64,000 bases of DNA from Galbula dea. Taxonomy: Eukaryota > Chordata > Aves > Piciformes > Galbulidae. A program made the translations under genes and the position numbers. The stretch lies in the NCBI GenBank assembly GCA_013399015.1, contig VWZX01009068.1:1482816-1546815 (forward strand), given 5' to 3'. The notes under the pieces are model-generated. The model was not told where the DNA came from. It worked only from the letters and a program-made list of their open reading frames with translations, and searched no databases. Shown here in pieces: positions 24,401-32,290 of the stretch (positions are counted from its first letter, which is position 1; each line of letters opens with the position of its first letter).

Positions 24401-26190
24401 AGAAAGAGGGATGAAGCCTCCTGCTTAACACTTGTCTCAGAGAAGACACTATTGGATAGAGCAAAGTTGGTCACACCTGATTGTCAGGTGGACATTTTAT
24501 TGTTGCAAAATAAAACGAGGAAGGATTACATTCTTGGGATCAGAGTACGGAATTTAAAACACTTTTTATGAATCTAAAGCCTGAGGAGAGGCAGGAGAAA
24601 TGCAGGGCACTGAGAGCTTCTGCAAACATGTTTCCAGACACCTGGAGCGTGTACTTAATCCACCTGCAAACTGACATCCTTCTGTCTCCCACCAGGATCC
24701 TCTTTCTCCCAGAACCCAGAAGTCAGCTTCTTTCCAAGATTTGGTAAAACCACTTCTGATATGCAGAGTTACTGAAGCCTGGCCACATCCTTTTGTCACT
24801 CAAAACTCTGAAATCCCCACTTGCAACTGTCTCACTTCCAAGGTGTCTATTTAATCCCGCTTTTATTAGGAGCACAGCTCCCGGTAGCTTATAGAGGTTA
24901 CAAACAATGAAGCTTTTATCAAAACTTTGGCTAATTGGTTGCTAACAAGCTCTCATTCAGGAAGGGACTAGGCAGTCCCAGGCTAAAACTAACCTAAGAG
25001 AGTAAAAAAAAGATTAAAATAAATTAGATAGATAAATAAAATTGAGAAGAGGATGTTCCTCTCAACCTGGATCAGTGCCCCAGTCCACAGCCACAGAAAC
25101 ACTTGTGTAAGCACAGCAGCCAGGAAAAGCAGCCAGGTGTGAACACAGAGCAGAACTGCTTCTTCCAGGGCCAGTGTTCACTCACAACAGGCTGAAGTGC
25201 TGGACTAACTGCAGCTTGGAATAAACTATGATTTATTCCCTGCTTTGTGGCAGGGGCTTCATGAAGCTCAGCACCATATAAATGCATAAATTCACAGAGA
25301 TCATGAATGAGAAACACAATCAAATCAAGCCTGTTGTCAGTAGCCTGAAAATCATGAAATGAGGACACCTCCCCAGGAAATGTAAGGTCTGAAAAATCAA
25401 GAAAAATTTTAAAACCTCTGATCTTATCAGAAGGTAAGTTGGCAAAATTTAATTGCCAGAACTTTAGTCCAATAGATGACTAGATAGAGGGAGGGAGGGA
25501 TATACATTTTTCTCCTTAGGTAAGGCATAAAAATTGCTTTGACCTGTACACACGTATGCAGAACATCCTTCCTAAATTCATGGTATGAAATATCCATTGC
25601 CTGGGATCCAATTCATCACCAACACCCAGGTGCCATGAGCTCCTCTCCCTGGCAGACCTCACTGCCACACTCACAATGCCAATGCTAGCAAATGTCCCAG
25701 AGACTCAGTAATAACAAAGTAATCTCATAGCATTGCTCAAGCCCAACCATGAATCTGCTTGCAGAGATGGACAATAGCCTCAGACTCTTACCTTGGAACT
25801 GATTTCAGATTTAGCAGTTTTATTTTCAATTTAGGTTTTTGCACCTCTCTTGCCAGGTTCTCAGTGTGTTTCTGAAAGGAAAATGCCTCCCTAGACCTCT
25901 CAGGAAAAAAAGCAGCATTTAGAGAGCAAAGAGGCAGAGCACTGGATCTCTTCATGCTGCTCCCCTCGTGCCTTGACAGAAGAGAACAGCAACAGGTTTG
26001 TACTGAGAGCTGAGGATGTTTCAAGGCTACACTGCTACTTGCAGGATAAATGTGTTAAGAAAATGAAAGAGTCTTACACCTATCACACCACCAAAGCTTT
26101 ATTCTCTCCACTCTTTAAATGTTGGTTTTTATATCCCAGCTATGTAATAACCTCCCTAAAGCTAGCTAACTTTGTTTCAAATTCCTTACT
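21481..26190. other. Intergenic region, no gene recognised
   Basis: The 161-codon frame at 22296-22781 has no recognisable domain and low coding character. On the minus strand near 22320-22420 a fragment LLKIKWTDKV resembles the 'ILxIxWxDKV' segment found after the RT domain in some LINEs. It is out of order relative to the RT relic, so it is not called. The stretch at 24850-24960 has paired homeodomain/TCF-like words and could be regulatory. Confidence 0.45.
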
Positions 26191-26199
26191 ATTTGGTAA

Positions 26200-27780
26200 A
26201 GAAAGGTGGAGTTCTCTGAGGAAATACATTATTATTAGAGTTAATTCGTCATTATTCTCTCATAAGTTTCCTTTGCTGGAAGCAGAGAAATCGACTAAAG
26301 AAAACTCGAAGGCAGCATACCTTCTGAGGGAAGCAGCCTTTCCCACCTCGTCCTAGCCAGGCTGTTCCTCTAGGTGGCTCTGCCTTTGCCCAAATATATC
26401 AAATCCCTGAAAGAAAAATCTCAATTTCGAGCGATACAACGATACCACTGACTGCTCCTCTCCCTTCTGGAACCACCGTAGGGCTTTTGAGCAAAAGGAT
26501 AAACACAAATTTGTTGTAATTTTAGAGAATAACATTTTCGGCTTAGCTCTTGAAACACAGAGGGAAGTTGTTTTTTCACCATAAACGACTTGGTTTAGAT
26601 GCCTGTTGTGCGGTCAGACTTCAAATCAGCATTTTCCAGTGCAAACATTCTCCAAAACGATGCAGAGCTATTATAAATAATCAAGGCAAAGAAGCTGAGA
26701 AGGGAGAAGGCACCTTGTGAAACATGAAGTCTTCTACCCCTGTTCCGGCTATCCAAATATACATGGCAAGCTCTGTCCCCGAAAGATGCAAAAGAAAAGC
26801 AACAGCAGCAACACTGACAGAAACAAAATAACAACAGAAAACCAAAACAAACCAACCAAAGAAAAAACCGCAACACAATACCCCTCCAAAAAACCTAAAA
26901 CATTAAAAAGCAAAACAAAAGGCAAACAAACAAAACAGAGAAAACAAACAAAAACACAAACATCTCCCCTTATGATTGGAGGAGGAAGTCAAAATTCTAA
27001 TTCTTCATCACACTCACTTTTAAGCAACGCTGAGTCCCCAAACTGTCTGTCCACTCGTTTTAAACGAAAAATAATGGTGAAAAATCCTCATTATCACACC
27101 TTTGCTTAAATCACACGAGGAATGATAATCTGAGATTGGAGGTAGCCCGAGAAAACTCTCCCGATTCAACTTCACCGGTTTACATGTGCGTTTATAACTA
27201 TTTTATGGAAAACATAAAGCACAAAGACGCTCCTCTCTCCCCAAAAACTTAATGTCCAATCCTGACACCCAGCGCCTGCTGCTATCCCTGGAAAGAGTAT
27301 TTTTAGGCGTTTTTACTAGCAGAAAACTCACGATCCAGTTTAAGACACGGGGATTTACATCTTCGAAGCGAATGACATAGACTGCTTAAGTTCTCCTGCG
27401 CCAGTGATGGTATTTTTCTTGTAACACGCCTGGGTCCGATGGTGTGCTCTCCCCCGGATGAGGATTTGCCGGAGCTGGTCCTTGTACCAGCCCCAGGGTG
27501 TCTAGATCGTTATAAATAAATGAGATTTTTCCCTCTACAAAAGGATGCGCTTTCCCTCAAGCTCTCCCGAAGCACCAAGGCGAAAATCAACTTTTATTCA
27601 TTAAAACTTGCCCAGAGAGTGCCAGCTCTGTCCTCCCGCGGGACGAGCGAACATGCCGATCTTGTTTGTTTGTTTAATTTAGGGCAATTCCTTATCCAAA
27701 GCTAATTAAATACGAACTCAGACCAGGCTGATGTGAGGCGGGTGGCAAAATAATACAGAAACAACAAATTTTAGGCGAAT
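26200..27780. promoter_or_regulatory. FOXI3 proximal upstream region, candidate conserved elements
   Basis: Outside the A-rich tract this stretch has unexpectedly many CpGs for AT-leaning DNA (for example 26225-26300, 26400-26480, 27110-27170 and 27340-27440). It also has homeodomain-type TAAT words such as 'gctaattaaatac' near 27700. It ends at the dense CpG island. A role as proximal enhancer is inferred from position and composition only. Confidence 0.3.
26785..26965 (+). repeat. A-rich low-complexity tract
   Basis: The sequence is made almost entirely of AAAC, AACA and AAAG words with few thymines (strong strand asymmetry). A 130-codon Lys/Thr/Asn-rich frame at 26717-27109 arises from this composition and is not a gene. 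Confidence 0.8.
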
Positions 27781-27920
27781 TTCACCATTCTCGTTCCCCT
27801 CGGGGCTACCGCAGCGATGCTGATCTCCCCCAGAGCTCCATTTAGGGGCTGGTTTAGGGATCAGGGACAATTGCGTCCGTGGGAAAGGGGGATAGGAGCC
27901 CTGAGCGCCAGGACTGCGAG

Positions 27921-28105
27921 GGGAGGAAAGCGGCCGAGCAACGACAGGGCACTACAGGGAGGGAGGCAGCTGGGCAGCACCGAGGTAGCACCGGGACAAC
28001 CCCGGCAGGGCAAGCGGCCGGGAAACACCGGGGCAGCACCGGGAGACCCCCAGGAGGGAGGCGGCCGGGCAGCACCGGGACAGCACGGAGAGACCCCCGT
28101 GGAGG
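27921..28105 (+). repeat. Degenerate GC-rich minisatellite upstream of the FOXI3 promoter (~40-48-bp unit)
   Basis: Units begin near 27921, 27961, 28006 and 28054, with a partial one near 28101. Each has the shape 'gggaggc(g/a)gc(c/t)ggg', 'cagcaccgggacagcaccggg' and 'agaccccc'. The copies differ by substitutions and small length changes. It lies about 250 bp upstream of the TATA box. Confidence 0.7.
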
Positions 28106-28325
28106 GAGGAGGGGGACAGCCGGGGGCGGGAGTCAGGCTCGGGGATGATGCCCCCGCGCAGCCGGGAGCCAAATCCCTGGCGCCTCCCGCAGCTCCCCCC
28201 GCCGGTCCCTCCCCCATAGCCGCTTTTGGGGCCCGGCCTTGCCCCCCTCCGCCTCCTCTCCCGGCGCGGAGCCGCGCTACTGGCTGCTCCTTGCGCGCCG
28301 CCGCCGCCCGCCCAGCGCCGGCCGC

Positions 28326-28333
28326 GGGCGGGG
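28326..28333 (+). promoter_or_regulatory. GC box (SP-type site) upstream of the TATA box
   Basis: GGGCGGGG, 23 bases before the TATA box of FOXI3. Confidence 0.5.
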
Positions 28334-28355
28334 AGAAGGGGCGCAGGGCAGCGCC

Positions 28356-28362
28356 TATAAGG
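28356..28362 (+). promoter_or_regulatory. TATA box of FOXI3
   Basis: TATAAGG in an otherwise GC-rich sequence, 154 bases before the first in-frame ATG that I accept. Transcription would start near 28385-28392, giving a 5' UTR of roughly 120 bases. The position argues against translation of the open frame that extends back to 27817. Confidence 0.6.
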
Positions 28363-28427
28363 GCTCAGCGCTACAGCCCCCCGGGATTTTTTGGTCTGGG
28401 GCCATCGGGGCCGCAGTGTGGGGTGGG

Positions 28428-28452
28428 AGGTGTGTGTGTGTGTGTGTGTGTC
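28428..28452 (+). repeat. (GT)n microsatellite in the FOXI3 5' UTR
   Basis: About eleven GT dinucleotides between the inferred transcription start and the initiator ATG. Length variation would change the 5' UTR but not the protein. Confidence 0.85.
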
Positions 28453-28495
28453 CGCGGGAGAGGACGGGAGCGCTGGGGATCGCCGGCCGCCCTGC

Positions 28496-28513
28496 ATGGC
28501 CAAGGGATTATGA
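28496..28513 (+). promoter_or_regulatory. Five-codon upstream ORF overlapping the FOXI3 start (ATGA)
   Basis: ATGGCCAAGGGATTATGA encodes M-A-K-G-L. Its stop TGA (28511-28513) overlaps the ATG at 28510-28512 by two bases, in the arrangement ATGA. The uORF start has G at +4, so it is a plausible initiation site. Termination there would leave ribosomes directly on the main start, favouring reinitiation or scanning to the second in-frame ATG at 28609. Confidence 0.6.
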
Positions 28514-29209
28514 GCGCCGGTGAGTTGCAGCAGGCGCAGCCCAGAGCCTCGGCGCCGGCGGCCGCCCCCGCGCCCCCGCAGCCCCGCAGCGCTCAGGAAG
28601 CCCCCGACATGGCTGTGTACTGCAGCGAGAACTTCAGCGTCTACCCCCAGCCCAGCCTTCACCCGCCGGGCGCTGCTGCCGCCGCCGCCGCCGCAGCCGC
28701 CGCCGCTGCCGCTGCCGCCGCCTCTTCGGGGCAGCGGGCGGGCGGGTACTCGCTGGGGGACTACGGGGCCCCCACCAACGCCGGCTACCTGTGGGGCATG
28801 AACAGCCCCGCGCCCTACCTGCAGGGCCCACCCGGCTCCGCCGCCGCCGCCGCAGCCCCCTTTCTGCCGCCGGCCTCGTACGGCTGCTCGCGGGGCGGGC
28901 AGCTGGTGGGGTCGCCCTCGGCGCCGGGCTCGCCGTCGGCGGGCGGCGCGGAGTTGAGCTGGCTGAGCCTGGCCAGCCAGGAGGAGCTGCTGAAGCTGGT
29001 CCGTCCGCCCTACTCTTACTCGGCACTGATCGCCATGGCCATCCAGAGCGCCCCCGAGAGGAAGCTCACCCTCAGCCACATCTACCAGTATGTGGCCGAG
29101 AACTTCCCCTTCTACAAGCGCAGCAAGGCGGGATGGCAGAACAGCATCCGCCACAACCTCAGCCTCAACGACTGTTTCCGCAAGGTGCCCCGCGACGAGG
29201 ACGACCCCG
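28510..29209 (+). CDS. FOXI3: FOXI3 exon 1 (coding part)
   Basis: Encodes residues 1-233 plus the first base of Gly234, and is followed by the donor GTGAGG. The first 33 residues (MSAGELQQAQPR... to PD) precede the methionine at 28609, where mammalian FOXI3 is usually annotated to start. FOXI1 has a comparable leader before its 'M-N-L-Y-Y-E-N-F' block, so the leader may be ancestral. Confidence 0.88.
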
Positions 29210-30977
29210 GTGAGGCCACCGCGCTGCGCCGGGCTGGAGGGTGGGCCGAGGGGACGGTGGGGAGCGGCTGGCGCAGACCCCGTCGGGTAGCCCGAACCCT
29301 CTTGAGGAGAGCAGGCGGCAGTTGTCCCCTGGGTGACAATGTGAACATCGTGCAATATGAAAACCAGGCTGCCTTGTCGCCCTGTCGGGGCAAACGTTGT
29401 GAGGAGTCCGAGCTCCCTTGTCCCCTCGTGGCTGGTGTGACATGAGGAGACTGGATCCCACGTCCACTCGGGGCCGGCATTGTGAGGAGATAGGGCTTCC
29501 TTGTCCTCTCGGGGCCGGTGGCATGAAACCAGACTCCCTTGTCCCCTCGGGCCCGTCGCTGTGAGGAGACTGAGCGCCCCTGCCCCCTCTAGCCGGCCGC
29601 TGTCAGGAGACCGTCCCCCATGGCCCGGCTCTGGCTCCGCGGGAGGTGTAGGAGAGGGGCGGCTCGCCCCAGCGTCCGTCCTCCGTCCCCGAGCAGACCA
29701 GGTGGGCTGAGGGCGAGACTGCTGGTTGTGCAAGGCTTGGCTCCTTCGGCTGTGATTCATGGCTCCCCGACTGCCTGCCGCCCGACGGCCCGGCCCCGGG
29801 GCACAGCCGGTGCCTGGGAGTGGGCAGAGGGCAGAGGTGGGCAAGGAGTTTCTGGGTGAACGTTGTGGGGTAGCTCCTCCTGTCAGGCCTGGAGACGGGC
29901 AAGAGGCATGTGGGGACAGTCCTCTCACACTAAGTCTTGGGCATGGTGTAGCTTGTCTGCATCCCCCACAGCTCACCACTGCTGTCCCCTTGCTGTGCCT
30001 CGGTGTGCCAGCCAGCCTTTCTTCTGAGAAGAGCCATGGCAGAGGCACTACCTTGTCACCTGCAGCCAAGATGGCTCCAAATGCCCCATCTTGCTGTGAG
30101 GCAACCGGAGCAAGGAGAGCCTCACTTCACATTCCCGTCAGCCAGGTCAGAGGTAGAGGTGCAGATCCTCCAAGGAGGTTTATGCTTCTTGGATAGAGGT
30201 GGAGGTGATGGTGTCCTGGAGCCAGGTTTTGGATCCTTGTAGTAGACAACAGATGGAGAAGGAACAGGTGTAGGAGAGGTGTGTGTTGTGTGCTGATCAA
30301 ACAGGACATGGATATTGCTTATCTGGCTGTAGTGGGGCTTGTTGTCACAGAAGTTGACTCTCTCTTTTTTCTCCTGTTTTCTACCAGGGAAAGGAAACTA
30401 TTGGACCTTAGATCCCAACTGTGAGAAGATGTTTGACAACGGGAACTTCCGTCGCAAACGCAAGAGACGCTCTGAGCCCAATACCCCTGCAACCACATCT
30501 GCGGCCCCCTCTCTAGGGGGCCTGAAGTCTGAGGAAGAGCGATCCATCCCAGCAGCAGGCAAACCATGTGGAAACAGCCCACCCCCGGAGCTGGACCCCT
30601 CGCCTTCTGCCAGGGACCATCCAAAAAGCTCCTCTCCCTCCAGTATCATTTCATCCACCCCTAGCTGCCTCAGCACCTTCTTCAGCGGCATGAGCTCCCT
30701 AAGCAGTGGAGGCAGCCGGCTGACAGGGGGTCTGGGTAGTGACCTGCATCACAGGAACTTCTCTGCTGGACAGCTGAGCAGTGGCACTTTCACCCCTTCC
30801 AGCAGCTCTTCTCAGGAGGTGCCTTCACCAGACCAGCTGCAGCGGGTTGCAGGACCTTCACCTGCCTATTACAGCTCCTTCCATCCCAGCAGCAGCAGCC
30901 AGGGAGCCCAGTACAACCACTACTACAACTTCACAGTTAACAGCCTCATCTACACCCGGGATGGAACTGAGGTGTAG
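28510..30977 (+). CDS. FOXI3: Forkhead transcription factor of the FOXI class, probably FOXI3
   Basis: Exons 28510-29209 and 30388-30977 join in phase 1 to encode 429 residues, or 396 if translation starts at 28609. FOXI proteins bind DNA in the nucleus and specify preplacodal and ectodermal fates; FOXI3 acts in otic and epibranchial placodes, pharyngeal arches and ectodermal appendages. The forkhead domain spans about 165-261: RPPYSYSALIAMAIQ, the recognition helix NSIRHNLSLNDCF (211-223), and GKGNYWTLDPNCEKMF. It ends in the basic signal RRKRKRR (255-261). The N-terminus MAVYCSENFSVYPQP matches the FOXI3-type start, with a 17-Ala tract at 55-71. The C-terminus NSLIYTRDGTEV is the conserved FOXI end. 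The intron splits the forkhead domain after DEDDPG, as in other FOXI genes. FOXI2 is the main alternative, since some positions (FYKRSKAGW) resemble it. Residue R224 replaces the usual K in DCFKKVP. Confidence 0.88.
28672..28722 (+). repeat. Polyalanine-coding GCN tract (17 Ala)
   Basis: Seventeen consecutive alanine codons, mostly GCC with GCT and GCA interruptions, in the N-terminal activation region of FOXI3. A second, shorter run of Ala follows near 28838-28855. Mixed codons limit slippage, as in other polyalanine transcription factors. Confidence 0.95.
29210..30387 (+). other. FOXI3 intron 1
   Basis: It is 1178 bases, GTGAGG to TTTTCTACCAG. The first half is CpG-island sequence containing a degenerate minisatellite. 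The second half is ordinary. If the intron is retained, the coding frame continues to a TGA at 29443-29445 and would cut the forkhead domain after the recognition helix. Confidence 0.85.
29302..29625 (+). repeat. Degenerate ~40-bp minisatellite in the FOXI3 intron
   Basis: Eight unit starts lie near 29302, 29341, 29399, 29442, 29482, 29523, 29561 and 29602. The unit has the shape 'gtgaggaga', 'ctcccttgtcccctcggggc' and 'cggtgct'. Spacing is 39, 58, 43, 40, 41, 38 and 41. Copies differ by substitutions and indels. It is unrelated in sequence to the minisatellite upstream of the promoter. Confidence 0.75.
30388..30977 (+). CDS. FOXI3: FOXI3 exon 2 (coding part)
   Basis: Begins after TTTTCTACCAG in phase 1 and encodes Gly234 to Val429 and a TAG stop. 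It supplies wing 2 and the nuclear localisation signal, a Ser/Pro-rich tail, a CLSTFFSGMSSLSSGG block comparable to the 'FSG.xSxL' block of FOXI2, and the terminal GTEV. Confidence 0.92.
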
Positions 30978-31945
30978 AATGCTGGGGCAGTTGGCCGGAG
31001 AGAGCTGCAAAGGGAATGGGAGTTGCAGGTGTATCTGGCAGCACGGAGGACCATATGCTTTTGCAAACAGCATTTCAATGTGGACATTTCCCAGGAGTTC
31101 TTCCAGGAGGACACATCTTCTCACCTTTCAAAATAAGAACACTCCTTAAACACCAGCAGAAGGCAGGTGCAAAGGCTTTTCCCCAACCTGGAAAATGTTA
31201 GGTGGTTTAGAAGGCTTGCGATCTAAATTCTGCAGATGAAAGTGAAATGATTTTTTTCAGAGGTTTTCTAATCCTGAATGTAGAATAAGAAGTTCAAAAA
31301 CTATAACCATAAAACAGTATCAGCAAGAGCCAAGTGTAGACATCCAGTGAGTCTTAGAAAAACACAGGGAAAAAAAAATGAAGAGATTTCTTATGAAGTG
31401 CCTTGTACAATGTATTAAAAAACTCTTCTGCCAGCAGTTGCCTCTGTAAGCCCTTTCTTTCTGCCCTGATCCTGCAATATGCAATGCACAAAGGGGGACA
31501 CTGTGGGTAAACACCCACCCAAAACCTTCTCACAACACGCAGAGGTTCACAATGTCTTCCTGTGTATGGCATATCATGCAGCCAGGACCATGTCTTGTGA
31601 AACAATCTTTTCCCCTGAGCTTAGTACCAAAGATAACTCTAGCCATGCAGCTTTAGCACGAGAATAAACACTGGGGTATTTTTATACATATTTGTACTTA
31701 ATGTAACTCTTCTGTACATATGTTTCTATGTGGTTTTATATTTGTAAATTATGCTCTGGAGCTGTACTTATTTATAATGTGGTTTAAACTTTGTTAAAGT
31801 TTATTTTACTTAATTTCCCCTTCTTTTTTGTTGTTTTATTTGGTTTGAGTTTTTTGTTTTGTTGTTGTTGTTGTTTGTTAGTGTATTAATTAAATTTTTC
31901 AGGCTGAACAGCTGTTGGGAATAAAATGTTGACAATTGTTATATT
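30978..31945 (+). other. FOXI3: FOXI3 3' UTR
   Basis: It runs from the TAG to just past the AATAAA at 31920-31925, which is followed by a T-rich stretch. An earlier AATAAA at 31663-31668 could give a short form. Between the two lie TGTACATA at 31713-31720, a perfect Pumilio-type element (TGTANATA), several TATTTAT-like AU-rich words (31680-31800), and a (GTT)n run at 31856-31878. Only the long form would carry these elements, so poly(A) choice could control mRNA stability. Confidence 0.65.
31920..31925 (+). terminator. Distal poly(A) signal of FOXI3
   Basis: AATAAA followed within 30 bases by a TG- and T-rich element. The proximal alternative is AATAAA at 31663-31668. Confidence 0.65.
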
Positions 31946-32205
31946 TTTTTTTGCCTGGCTGTTCCTCAGTATGTTTGAGGTATTTTAAAACTGTGGGAAG
32001 CAGGTTTTGCTTTCATGTTGTCCTGGTTTGGGGACAAAGGTGGTTAGGGATAAAAGGTGAAAAGATTTATGAATAATTTAATTTGCACAGTAAGACAGAA
32101 TAAATAAAAAAAAAATAACAACGAAACCTGCTCTGGTCCTAGCGGAAACACATTTGAGCTAATTTGATTTCATAGTCTCAGTGTGCAAAGTGGGTACTCC
32201 GGGCT

Positions 32206-32290
32206 GGTTGGTTGGTTGGTTTTTGTCAACAATCTGAATTACAACTGCCCTTTTTCAGGTTGGTTTAGTAAAAAAAAAAAAAAAAAAAAA
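32206..32290 (+). repeat. (GGTT)n run and a 20-base A-run downstream of FOXI3
   Basis: GGTTGGTTGGTTGGTT sits at about 32207-32222, and a run of about 20 adenines at 32271-32290. The A-run may be the tail of an old retroinsertion, but no flanking target duplication is obvious. Confidence 0.7.

Larger units (their letters stand above)
27780..29850. promoter_or_regulatory. CpG island spanning FOXI3 promoter, exon 1 and the start of the intron
   Basis: CpG density and GC content rise abruptly near 27780 and fall off near 29850. The island holds the TATA box, the GC box, the whole of exon 1 and two GC-rich minisatellites. Its composition keeps long frames open on both strands: the coding frame itself is open from 27817, and an antisense frame is open across 30069-27952. 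Open length is therefore no evidence of coding here. Confidence 0.85.

Noticed and set aside
26717..27109. 130-codon Lys/Thr/Asn-rich frame
   Set aside because: Produced by the A-rich low-complexity tract; no splice or start context.
27817..28509. In-frame extension of the FOXI3 frame 231 codons upstream
   Set aside because: The TATA box at 28356 and the (GT)n 5' UTR lie inside it, and its N-terminal part is a minisatellite. The mRNA should start near 28390.
27952..30069. 705-codon antisense open frame across FOXI3 exon 1, the promoter and the intron
   Set aside because: It mirrors the GC-rich coding exon and the two minisatellites, is Arg/Pro/Gly-rich without domains, and disappears where GC content falls. 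High GC explains the absence of stops.
32018..32110. Possible LTR fragment ('tgtcctggtttggggacaaa' start, A-rich end)
   Set aside because: Only about 20 bases resemble starts of bird LTRs; no second LTR, primer-binding site or target duplication was found.
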